Shown one piece after another: positions 55,268-64,000 of a DNA stretch of 64,000 nucleotides. The notes beneath the pieces are model-generated. The model had not been told where the DNA came from. It worked only from the letters and a program-made list of their open reading frames with translations, and ran no database searches. The translations under genes were made by a program, and so were the position numbers. This DNA comes from Nannobrachium achirus (Eukaryota; Chordata; Actinopteri; Myctophiformes; Myctophidae): NCBI GenBank assembly GCA_963921795.1, contig OY997650.1, positions 2,039,205 to 2,103,204 of the forward strand, given 5' to 3'. How positions within the stretch are numbered: the stretch's first letter is position 1; each line of letters starts with the position of its first letter.

Positions 55268-58200
55268 CTGGTGGACTGTGGACAGTGGACTGTGGAGCTC
55301 TCAGGTGTTCAGAGGGAGTTCCACAGTGGACTGTGGAACTCTCAGGTGTTCAGAGGGAGTTCCACAGTGGACTGAGGAACTCTCAGGTGTTCAGAAGGAG
55401 TTCCACAGTGGACTGTGGAGCTCTCAGGTGTTCAGAGGGAGTTCCACAGTGGACTGTGGAACTCTCAGGTGTTCAGAGGGAGTTCCACAGTGGACTGTGG
55501 AACTCTCAGGTGTTCAGAGGGAGTTCCACAGTGGACTGTGGAGCTCTCAGGTGTTCAGAGGGAGTTCCACAGTGGACTGAGGAACTCTCAGGTGTTCAGA
55601 AGGAGTTCCACAGTGGACTGAGGAACTCTCAGGTGTTCAGAGGGAGTTCCACAGTGGACTGAGGAACTCTCAGGTGTTCAGAGGGAGTTCCACAGTGGAC
55701 TGTGGAACTCTCAGGTGTTCAGAGGGAGTTCCACAGTGGACTGAGGAACTCTCAGGTGTTCAGAGGGAGTTCCACAGTGGACTGAGGAGCTCTCAGGTGT
55801 TCACAGGGAGTTCCACAGTGGACTGTGGAACTCTCAGGTGTTCACAGGGAGTTCCACAGTGGACTGAGGAACTCTCAGGTGTTCAGAAGGAGTTCCACAG
55901 TGGACTGTGGAGCTCTCAGGTGTTCAGAGGGAGTTCACAGTGGACTGAGGAACTCTCAGGTATTCAGAGGGAGTTCCATAGTGGACTGTGGAACTCTCAG
56001 GTGTTCAGAGGGAGTTCCACAGTGGACTGTGGAACTCTCAGGTGTTCAGAAGGAGTTCCACAGTGGACTGTGGAACTCTCAGGTGTTCAGAGGGAGTTCC
56101 ACAGTGGACTGTGGAGCTCTCAGGTGTTCAGAAGGAGGAGTTCCACAGTGGACTGTGGAACTCTCAGGTGTTCAGAGGGAGTTCCACAGTGGACTGTGGA
56201 ACTCTCAGGTGTTCAGAAGGAGTTCCACAGTGGACTGTGGAACTCTCAGGTGTTCAGAGGGAGTTCCACAGTGGACTGTGGAGCTCTCAGGTGTTCAGAA
56301 GGAGTTCCACAGTGGACTGTGGAACTCTCAGGTGTTCAGAAGGAGTTCCACAGTGGACTGTGGAACTCTCAGGTGTTCAGAGGGAGTTCCACAGTGGACT
56401 GTGGAACTCTCAGGTGTTCAGAAGGAGTTCCACAGTGGACTGAGGAACTCTCAGGTGTTCAGAGGGAGTTCCACAGTGGACTGTGGAACTCTCAGGTGTT
56501 CAGAGGGAGTTCCACAGTGGACTGTGGAACTCTCAGGTGTTCAGAAGGAGTTCCACAGTGGACTGTGGAACTCTCAGGTGTTCAGAGGGAGTTCCACAGT
56601 GGACTGTGGAACTCTCAGGTGTTCAGAGGGAGTTCCACAGTGGACTGAGGAACTCTCAGGTGTTCAGAAGGAGTTCCACAGTGGACTGTGGAACTCTCAG
56701 GTGTTCAGAAGGAGTTCCACAGTGGACTGTGGAACTCTCAGGTGTTCAGAGGGAGTTCCACAGTGGACTGTGGAGCTCTCAGGTGTTCAGAAGGAGTTCC
56801 ACAGTGGACTGTGGAACTCTCAGGTGTTCAGAAGGAGTTCCACAGTGGACTGTGGAACTCTCAGGTGTTCAGAGGGAGTTCCACAGTGGACTGTGGAACT
56901 CTCAGGTGTTCAGAGGGAGTTCCACAGTGGACTGTGGAGCTCTCAGGTGTTAAGAAGGAGTTCCACAGTGGACTGTGGAGCTCTCAGGTGTTCAGAAGGA
57001 GTTCCACAGTGGACTGTGGAACTCTCAGGTGTTCAGAGGGAGTTCCACAGTGGACTGTGGAGCTCTCAGGTGTTCAGAAGGAGTTCCACAGTGGACTGTG
57101 GAACTCTCAGGTGTTCAGAAGGAGTTCCACAGTGGACTGTGGAACTCTCAGGTGTTCAGAGGGAGTTCCACAGTGGACTGTGGAACTCTCAGGTGTTCAG
57201 AAGGAGTTCCACAGTGGACTGAGGAACTCTCAGGTGTTCAGAGGGAGTTCCACAGTGGACTGTGGAACTCTCAGGTGTTCAGAGGGAGTTCCACAGTGGA
57301 CTGTGGAACTCTCAGGTGTTCAGAAGGAGTTCCACAGTGGACTGTGGAACTCTCAGGTGTTCAGAGGGAGTTCCACAGTGGACTGTGGAACTCTCAGGTG
57401 TTCAGAGGGAGTTCCACAGTGGACTGAGGAACTCTCAGGTGTTCAGAAGGAGTTCCACAGTGGACTGTGGAACTCTCAGGTGTTCAGAAGGAGTTCCACA
57501 GTGGACTGTGGAACTCTCAGGTGTTCAGAGGGAGTTCCACAGTGGACTGTGGAGCTCTCAGGTGTTCAGAAGGAGTTCCACAGTGGACTGTGGAACTCTC
57601 AGGTGTTCAGAAGGAGTTCCACAGTGGACTGTGGAACTCTCAGGTGTTCAGAGGGAGTTCCACAGTGGACTGTGGAACTCTCAGGTGTTCAGAGGGAGTT
57701 CCACAGTGGACTGTGGAGCTCTCAGGTGTTAAGAAGGAGTTCCACAGTGGACTGTGGAGCTCTCAGGTGTTCAGAGGGTCCACAGTGGACTGTGGAGCTC
57801 TCAGGTGTTCAGAAGGAGTTCCACAGTGGACTGAGGAACTCTCAGGTGTTCAGAGGGTCCACAGTGGACTGTGGAGCTCTCAGGTGTTCAGAAGGAGTTC
57901 CACAGTGGACTGAGGAGCTCTCAGGTGTTCAGGGAGGATGGAGTTCCACAGTGGACTGTGGAACTCTCAGGTGTTCAGAGGGAGTTCCACAGTGGACTGA
58001 GGAACTCTCAGGTGTTCAGAGGGAGTTCCACAGTGGACTGTGGAACTCTCAGGTGTTCAGAGGGAGTTCCACAGTGGACTGAGGAACTCTCAGGTGTTCA
58101 GAGGGAGTTCCACAGTGGACTGAGGAACTCTCAGGTGTTCAGAGGGAGTTCCACAGTGGACTGAGGAACTCTCAGGTGTTCAGAAGGAGTTCCACAGTGG

Positions 58201-60090
58201 ACTGTGGAACTCTCAGGTGTTCAGAAGGAGTTCCACAGTGGACTGTGGAGCTCTCAGGTGTTCAGAAGGAGTTCCACAGTGGACTGTGGAACTCTCAGGT
58301 GTTCAGAGGGAGTTCCACAGTGGACTGTGGAGCTCTCAGGTGTTCAGAAGGAGGAGTTCCACAGTGGACTGTGGAACTCTCAGGTGTTCAGAGGGAGTTC
58401 CACAGTGGACTGTGGAACTCTCAGGTGTTCAGAAGGAGTTCCACAGTGGACTGTGGAACTCTCAGGTGTTCAGAAGGAGTTCCACAGTGGACTGTGGAAC
58501 TCTCAGGTGTTCAGAGGGAGTTCCACAGTGGACTGTGGAGCTCTCAGGTGTTCAGAAGGAGTTCCACAGTGGACTGTGGAACTCTCAGGTGTTCAGAAGG
58601 AGTTCCACAGTGGACTGTGGAACTCTCAGGTGTTCAGAGGGAGTTCCACAGTGGACTGTGGAACTCTCAGGTGTTCAGAGGGAGTTCCACAGTGGACTGT
58701 GGAGCTCTCAGGTGTTAAGAAGGAGTTCCACAGTGGACTGTGGAGCTCTCAGGTGTTCAGAGGGTCCACAGTGGACTGTGGAGCTCTCAGGTGTTCAGAA
58801 GGAGTTCCACAGTGGACTGAGGAACTCTCAGGTGTTCAGAGGGTCCACAGTGGACTGTGGAGCTCTCAGGTGTTCAGAAGGAGTTCCACAGTGGACTGAG
58901 GAGCTCTCAGGTGTTCAGGGAGGATGGAGTTCCACAGTGGACTGTGGAACTCTCAGGTGTTCAGAGGGAGTTCCACAGTGGACTGAGGAACTCTCAGGTG
59001 TTCAGAGGGAGTTCCACAGTGGACTGTGGAGCTCTCAGGTGTTCAGAGGGAGTTCCACAGTGGACTGAGGAACTCTCAGGTGTTCAGAGGGAGTTCCACA
59101 GTGGACTGAGGAACTCTCAGGTGTTCAGAGGGAGTTCCACAGTGGACTGAGGAACTCTCAGGTGTTCAGAGGGAGTTCCACAGTGGACTGAGGAACTCTC
59201 AGGTGTTCAGAAGGAGTTCCACAGTGGACTGTGGAACTCTCAGGTGTTCAGAGGGAGTTCCACAGTGGACTGAGGAACTCTCAGGTGTTCAGAGGGAGTT
59301 CCACAGTGGACTGAGGAACTCTCAGGTGTTCAGAGGGAGTTCCACAGTGGACTGAGGAACTCTCAGGTGTTCAGAGGGAGTTCCACAGTGGACTGAGGAA
59401 CTCTCAGGTGTTCAGAAGGAGTTCCACAGTGGACTGTGGAACTCTCAGGTGTTCAGAAGGAGTTCCACAGTGGACTGTGGAGCTCTCAGGTGTTCAGAAG
59501 GAGTTCCACAGTGGACTGTGGAACTCTCAGGTGTTCAGAAGGAGTTCCACAGTGGACTGTGGAGCTCTCAGGTGTTCAGAAGGAGTTCCACAGTGGACTG
59601 TGGAGCTCTCAGGTGTTCAGAAGGAGTTCCACAGTGGACTGTGGAACTCTCAGGTGTTCAGAAGGAGTTCCACAGTGGACTGTGGAGCTCTCAGGTGTTC
59701 AGAAGGAGTTCCACAGTGGACTGAGGAACTCTCAGGTGTTCAGAGGGAGTTCCACAGTGGACTGAGGAACTCTCAGGTGTTCACAGGGAGTTCCACAGTG
59801 GACTGAGGAGCTCTCAGGTGTTCAGAGGGAGTTCCACAGTGGACTGTGGAGCTCTCAGGTGTTCAGAAGGAGTTCCACAGTGGACTGAGGAACTCTCAGG
59901 TGTTCAGAGGGAGTTCCACAGTGGACTGTGGAGCTCTCAGGTGTTCAGAAGGAGTTCCACAGTGGACTGTGGAGCTCTCAGGTGTTCAGAAGGAGTTCCA
60001 CAGTGGACTGAGGAACTCTCAGGTGTTCAGAAGGAGCTCCACAGTGGACTGTGGAGCTCTCAGGTGTTCAGGGAGGATGGAGTTCCACAG
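55268..60090. repeat. 41-bp minisatellite (about 117 copies) derived from a LINE
   Basis: Unit AGTTCCACAGTGGACTGTGG, then AACTCTCAGGTGTTCAGAGGG. It contains a palindrome, GTTCCACAGT-GG-ACTGTGGAAC. Variants are AACTC/AGCTC, TGTGG/TGAGG and AGAGGG/AGAAGG. A block of 19 units is repeated exactly 779 bp apart (56483-56953 and 57262-57732), another 986 bp apart (57871-58164 and 58857-59150). On the minus strand the unit reads PEHLRAPQSTVEL, the end of the LINE fragment that adjoins at 60060. Since 41 is not a multiple of 3, all three frames cycle and stay open. Confidence 0.97.
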
Positions 60091-60240
60091 ACGTGGGGCA
60101 TTAGAGCAGAAGGCCCGGTCGGTGGCCCATGGTGAGGAGCTGGTCGTGGGGAGAAGGAGAAGGTGTTGGAAGAGAGGAGGCTTCCAGTGGAGGGTTGAGG
60201 AGCTGTTTCTACATGTCATCTTTTCAACAACCAAACCCAA
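60060..60240 (-). pseudogene. LINE ORF C-terminal fragment, source of the 41-bp array
   Basis: Minus-strand translation gives DRAFCSNAPRLWNSILPEHL then RAPQSTVEL, the APRLWNSLP box near the C-terminus of L2/CR1-group LINE ORFs. The last 41 bp are continuous with the minisatellite unit. Upstream sequence is degraded. Confidence 0.82.
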
Positions 60241-60340
60241 AACCTAACCCTAACCTCTGTGGGGTGAGTAGCTAACCTGACCCTAACCTAAACCCTAAAC
60301 CTAACCCTAACCCTAAACTCAAAACCTAACCTGCCGACGC
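60232..60340. repeat. Telomere-like interstitial repeats
   Basis: Degenerate CCCTAA units (ACCCTAACCCTAAACTC, CTAAACCTAACCC) over about 100 bp, with some spacer. Too short and irregular for a chromosome end. Confidence 0.85.
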
Positions 60341-60402
60341 TCCGTTGTCCAAATGTTGCGTTGTCAAAATAGCAAGATTACCCCGAGGGTTGTGGGGCGA
60401 AG

Positions 60403-60403
60403 A

Positions 60404-60455
<52 letters not shown>

Positions 60456-60505
60456 GCGTGCGCGCGCGTGCGTGCGTGCGTGTGTGTGTGCGTGCCCACA
60501 GAGCT
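60403..60505. repeat. GT/GC dinucleotide repeat
   Basis: About 24 GT units followed by GTGC and GCGC variants, ending TGCCCACAG. Confidence 0.95.
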
Positions 60506-60694
60506 CAGTGCACAGGGCAGCTTCCTGTCAAACAGAAAGGTGTGAATTTCCATGGAAACCACGTGATGAAGATGAAGATAAGATACGATGAGCTGACGTG
60601 TCACTAACAGACACACAGACGACAGCGAGTGTCGATCACAGTCACAACCAGAACCAATCGGTGCAGATCGGTGAGGTTCCAGTTGAGAATCCAG

Positions 60695-60930
60695 TTTGAG
60701 TGAATCCAGTGTGAGTGAATCCAGTCTGCAGTGAATCCGGTGAGCAGTGAATCCGGTGAGCAGTGAATCCGGTGAGCAGTGAATCCAGTGAGAGTGAATC
60801 CGGTGAGCAGTGAATCCGGTGAGCAGTGAATCCAGTGAGAGTGAATCCGGTGAGCAGTGAATCCGGTGAGCAGTGAATCCGGTGAGCAGTGAATCCGGTG
60901 AGCAGTGAATCCGGTGAGCAGTGAATCCAG
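60695..60930. repeat. 16-bp minisatellite ending at a start codon
   Basis: About 14 units of GTGAATCCGGTGAGCA and the 15-bp variant with CCAGTGAGA. The last unit runs into CCAGAC and the ATG at 60933. Confidence 0.95.
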
Positions 60931-60932
60931 AC

Positions 60933-60981
60933 ATGGATGGAGCAGGGATTTGGATGGTGTTCCTCCTTCTCTTGATCTCAG
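60933..60981 (+). CDS. Putative first coding exon: signal peptide
   Basis: ATG opens MDGAGIWMVFLLLLIS plus one base of the next codon, then a good donor (TCAG, GTAAAC at 60982). The sequence has a short polar start, a hydrophobic core and a small residue near the end, as in a signal peptide. The phase-1 junction directly after it is common in immunoglobulin-superfamily and other secreted or membrane proteins. The next exon is not visible: the intron contains an hAT MITE, a hairpin and a Penelope-like element, then the window ends. Chance occurrence of a hydrophobic ORF beside a GT is possible, so this is a candidate only. Confidence 0.4.
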
Positions 60982-61011
60982 GTAAACAGTGTATTTTAAC
61001 CTCTGATAGAC

Positions 61012-61350
61012 CAGGGCTGGGCAACCTTAGGCACGGTGCCAACGTTGGCACAGGGGAGGAGGGTGATCACTGGCACACTGGCATGAGACTTTCTTTAAAA
61101 ATGTAATATTTAAAATAACGTTTAGTCTTATACTAATGACCTCCTGGACATTTAATTCTCCATTCATTCTCTCTCCTAACTCTGCCTGGGGAGTCTGGGA
61201 GATAGGAGGGTTATTGAGTCTAATGATCAGTACATCCTGATATGAACGGAAAGAATTATAAAGAAATAAATAAAGGTTGTTATGTGTAGCCTAGAAATAT
61301 CAAGAAAATGAAAACATGACACTTCATGTCAAAAAGGTTGCCGACCCCTG
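61012..61350. mobile_element. hAT MITE, CAGGGCTGGGCAACC type
   Basis: Ends CAGGGCTGGGCAACCTT and AAGGTTGCCGACCCCTG; flanking 8-mers TGATAGAC and ATCAACAC do not match well. No coding capacity. Confidence 0.8.
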
Positions 61351-61450
61351 ATCAACACGGTTCTGTTAGAGTGATTCATACTCCACTTTTAGAGAAGAAT
61401 TTATTTCAGTTTGGCTCCTCTGTCCAAACTACAATATGATGTCATTCAGA

Positions 61451-61471
61451 GGGGGGGGGGGGGGGGGGGGG
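61451..61471. repeat. Poly-G run (21 nt)
   Basis: Uninterrupted G run; its true length may be uncertain because homopolymers are error-prone. Confidence 0.9.
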
Positions 61472-61612
61472 CTGTTTGGTGCCTCAGAGATTTTGTGACT
61501 CCCCGAACCGAACCAGAATAAATTAGTCTCTAAAAGTGCAGTATGAATCAGCCTTTACTCTGAATACTTTTTTTCCATTTCTCTTTCTTCCGTCTACACA
61601 CAATCTCGTGGC

Positions 61613-61687
61613 CAGAAATAGACGATCTACAAGCTCACAACACGCTACAACGTGACACGTTGTGAACTTGTAGATCAGCTATTTCTG
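61613..61687. repeat. GATCTACAAGCTCAC hairpin with CAGAAATAG arms
   Basis: A 75-bp palindrome: CAGAAATAG / CTATTTCTG outside, CGATCTACAAGCTCACAACA on the left and TGTTGTGAACTTGTAGATC-type sequence on the right, inner CACG / CGTG. One unpaired change (GCTC against GAAC). Confidence 0.92.
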
Positions 61688-62385
61688 ACTAATGTTTATG
61701 TTTAGCATGAGGAGTATCCATCGCGCCTCTAGCCTAGTTCAGGCCGGTCCGGTGCATCTCAGGAACAGGACTTGAATGTGTAGAAGGAGTATACTGGAGC
61801 AAACACGGACTTTTAGAGCCTTTTTTATTAATACAGGGTGCAGGCAAGAGTGACAACGTTTCGATGTCAATACATCTTCGTCAGGTCATAGCATGAAGCT
61901 TCTACAAAATGGCTTTTATACATGGATAGCAGGGGTTGGCCCTTCAATTAGCCAATCTCCGAAAGCCAGCAATAATGACTACATCTTGTTTCACGTGGAG
62001 GGTGAAAATAGTGCCCAAAGGGCTACATACATAGTCATCTGAATAGCAAAAATACACATTACATCTGTTTCAGTGCAAAGGCCTATAGGTTCAAAGTACA
62101 AGTTTCGATAATAAACGTTAAAAAACATTTTGTATAAACAACTTTTTTTGTTGTATAAACACTTTTTTTAATATTTTTAAAAACAATAAACACATAGGGC
62201 AGAAGACCAAACACAGTAAGTTTGGGAATAGACTACATAAAGGGCCAAAAGGCCAATGGACAAACAGCACAGTTAGTTAAGGTATGGGAACCCCTATTAA
62301 AGGGGAGGACGACATGGCAAGCAGCAAAGGTGTAGCAGCCTGAGGGACCCCTGGTGGTTGCTCTGAAAGGGAATTAAAGGAAAAC

Positions 62386-62687
62386 TTATATACAACATGA
62401 TAGGTTGAGTTCTTCGTTCAAGCCTGTAGGCTCCAGAGTGTTAAGGGTGTGTATCCAGTATGCTTCTCTGGTTAACAATTTCTTAATTATATCTCCACCT
62501 CGCGGTGGATTGGAGATCTTTTCTATACCCCAGAATTTTAGGGATGCTGGGGATCCATGCTTGGCCTTGATGTAATGTCTGGCCATGGCATATTCTAGGT
62601 TCCCTGTACGTATAGCAGTTTTATGCTCCCCGATTCTAATTTTGAGAGGTCGTTTTGTTTGACCTACATATGCTAGGCCGCAAGGGC
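62386..62687 (-). CDS. Penelope-like GIY-YIG endonuclease domain
   Basis: The domain starts KCPCGLAYVGQTKRPLK, where GLAYVGQT is the second half of the GIY-YIG signature, continues IRIGEHKTAI, and ends with EAYWIHTLNTLEP and GLNEELNLSCC. It nicks DNA for target-primed reverse transcription in this class. It lies in a different frame from the reverse transcriptase upstream; a one-base loss at about 62688 (after VVYL) accounts for the shift. The ATG at 62586 is internal to the domain. Confidence 0.88.
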
Positions 62688-63995
62688 ATTTAAGTAAACT
62701 ACATGAGTGGAGTTACAGTTTATAAAGGACTTGATTTTAAACCTTTTGCCAGTACGGGGGTGGGTGAAGAATTTGGAGTTAGTGGAGTTGGAACATTGGG
62801 AGCAGTTGCCACACTTATGAAATCCCTCAGGAGGTTTAGGGAGCCATGAAGGGGAGGGGAGGGTTAGGTCAGAGTGCACCAGGCGGTCTCTCAGGCTGCG
62901 ACTTCGTCTGAAACAGAAGAGAGGAGGGTCAGAACAAATACTGGACATATGAGGGTCACTCTGTAAGACATGCCAATGTTTCATGATTATATTTTTGATC
63001 GTGCCTGCTGCTGGTGTGTGTTGAGTGGAGAAGCAGAGTCTGCTTGATGATTTTTTAGATTTCTTTTTTAAAAGAGTTTCGCGATCAGTGCTGAGTGCTC
63101 TGTCGTATGCAGAATCGAGGTCTGCTTTGGCATAGCCTCTTTCTGCAAATCGTTGGGTTAGCTCTGTGGCTTTTTTGGTAAAGTCTATGGTGGAACTGCA
63201 GTTCCTTCTTACACGCAGGCATTGGCCAATGGGGATGTTGCTTATAAGCCGTTTTGAGTGGTTGCTGTCAGCTTTAAGGAGGGTGTTCCTGCTGAGAGGT
63301 TTTCTGTATAAAGTGGTTCCTAGTTTGCCATCCTCCTCTTTAAAGATGGTGAGATCTAGGAAATCAATTGTGTTAGTGTCAAACTCCATGGTGAAGGACA
63401 GGTAGTTAGTGGTGGAGTTAGCATATGTGAGAAAGATGTTAAGTTCATCTTTCGTTCCTGTCCAAATCAATAGAACATCATCTATGTATCTACGCCATAG
63501 GGCGATTTTATGATGAAACATATTGTTCTGAGGATTGTAAATATATTTCTCTTCCCAGAGGCCCATGGTGAGACAGGCATAGGAAGGAGCAAACGCACTA
63601 CCCATAGCGGTTCCCTGTGACTGGAGGTAGAATTTGCCAGCATATTTGAAATAGTTATTGGATAGAATAATTTCTGCCATTTCCACAAGAAAAGTGGAGG
63701 GAGGTAGGATGCTCATTGGGCGTTTACCCAGAAAATGTGAAATAGCTGTAAGGCCTACATCATGGGGAATACAGGTATATAGGCTCTGTACATCCAGGGT
63801 GGCTAGTATGAAATCATTGTTGCATTTCAAGTTTGTCATGATGTTGAGGACATCTGTTGTGTCACCCAGGTATGACGGCAAAGCTTGAACATGGTTTCTT
63901 AAAAAATGGTCAACATATTGGGACAGGGGTTCTGTTATACTGCCTATGTAGGAAACAATAGTTCGAAGGGGTGGATCAATGCTAGATTTATGCAC
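62673..63995 (-). CDS. Penelope-like reverse transcriptase (partial)
   Basis: 440 codons, open at the window edge side. Visible RT motifs: ATLDVQSLYTCIPHD (motif A aspartate), GTAMGSAFAPSYA (motif B), WRRYIDDVLLIW (motif C, DD), then LDLTIFKEEDGKL and TTLYRKPL. After the RT come FHKCGNCSQC, a cysteine-rich linker, and NCNSTHVVYL, which normally joins the endonuclease. These are hallmarks of Penelope-like elements, which are relatives of telomerase RT. The subgroup (Neptune or Poseidon) cannot be fixed by eye. Confidence 0.92.
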   Translation of the reverse strand: MHKSSIDPPLRTIVSYIGSITEPLSQYVDHFLRNHVQALPSYLGDTTDVLNIMTNLKCNNDFILATLDVQSLYTCIPHDVGLTAISHFLGKRPMSILPPSTFLVEMAEIILSNNYFKYAGKFYLQSQGTAMGSAFAPSYACLTMGLWEEKYIYNPQNNMFHHKIALWRRYIDDVLLIWTGTKDELNIFLTYANSTTNYLSFTMEFDTNTIDFLDLTIFKEEDGKLGTTLYRKPLSRNTLLKADSNHSKRLISNIPIGQCLRVRRNCSSTIDFTKKATELTQRFAERGYAKADLDSAYDRALSTDRETLLKKKSKKSSSRLCFSTQHTPAAGTIKNIIMKHWHVLQSDPHMSSICSDPPLFCFRRSRSLRDRLVHSDLTLPSPSWLPKPPEGFHKCGNCSQCSNSTNSKFFTHPRTGKRFKIKSFINCNSTHVVYLNALAA

Positions 63996-64000
63996 TTTGG

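Larger units (their letters stand above)
61795..64000 (-). mobile_element. Penelope-like retroelement (runs off the window)
   Basis: Minus-strand element with reverse transcriptase then GIY-YIG endonuclease, and a 3' region of about 590 bp. At about 61841-61893 the minus strand reads CTGACGA, a 5-bp stem (GATGT/ACATC), GAAAC: a hammerhead-like motif as known in this class. The 5' part lies beyond 64000. Confidence 0.88.

Noticed and set aside
55116-60247. Many ORFs of 90-465 codons in the 41-bp array, with repeats such as VELSGVQREFHSGLW
   Set aside because: The 41-bp period cycles through all three frames and the unit has no stop in any of them on the + strand. Openness follows from the repeat, and the unit derives from the opposite strand of a LINE.
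60232-60340. A true telomere or chromosome end
   Set aside because: The units are few and degenerate, and ordinary sequence continues on both sides.
60326-61051. A 241-codon minus-strand ORF
   Set aside because: It is a translation of the 16-bp minisatellite and the GT repeat (HRIHCSPDSLLTGF repeats, HTHTH runs).
62673-63995. Telomerase reverse transcriptase
   Set aside because: The motifs and the following GIY-YIG domain identify a Penelope-like element; telomerase-specific domains are absent.

Overview
The window looks like a repeat-saturated piece of a teleost (ray-finned fish) genome. This rests on an intact spliced vertebrate gene, fish-type LINEs (an RTE/Rex3-like family with GATG tails and an L2/CR1-like family with TTGA tails), tRNA-derived SINEs, a Penelope-like element, and many hAT-, PIF/Harbinger- and TTAA-type MITEs. 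I recognised no retroviral, LTR or Polinton copy. No prokaryotic features were seen.

The only clear host gene is a complete tetraspanin on the + strand: eight coding exons from 17573 to 43354, 270 codons. It has the eight large-loop cysteines of the TspanC8 group, and its closest match from memory is TSPAN14. A second host locus may begin at 60933, where a 49-nt exon encodes a signal peptide and ends at a phase-1 GT donor; the rest would lie beyond the window.

Layout. 1-5100: large palindromes and CG-rich MITEs. 5100-7700: Rex3-like copy, SINE, hAT ends. 7766-10686: 5'-truncated LINE with an 11-bp target duplication. 10.8-17.5 kb: dense MITEs, several with exact target duplications. 17.5-43.4 kb: the tetraspanin gene, whose introns hold a 47-bp satellite (21481-24168), nested hATs (25383-28028) and minisatellites at exon edges. 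43.4-48 kb: foldback MITEs. 48170-52315: G-rich 38-39-bp minisatellite. 53-54 kb: Penelope-type terminus and a SINE. 55268-60090: 41-bp minisatellite grown out of a LINE coding segment. 60.2-61 kb: telomere-like repeats, GT repeats, a 16-bp minisatellite and the signal-peptide exon. 61.8-64 kb: a Penelope-like retroelement running off the window.

Three signals stand out. (1) A short palindrome with conserved 17-nt arms (CAGATCTACAAGCTCAC and its complement) occurs in about 22 full and 17 partial copies. It lies inside many unrelated MITEs; its inner stem and outer arms differ between copies, but the two arms of one copy change together. (2) At five of eight tetraspanin exons the splice-site edge itself has been tandemly duplicated, giving 19 donors after exon 3 and about 14 acceptors before exon 7. 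(3) Three large palindromes share the same internal core but have unrelated arms. All three are products of local copying and inverted or direct repeat growth; whether they share a mechanism is inference.
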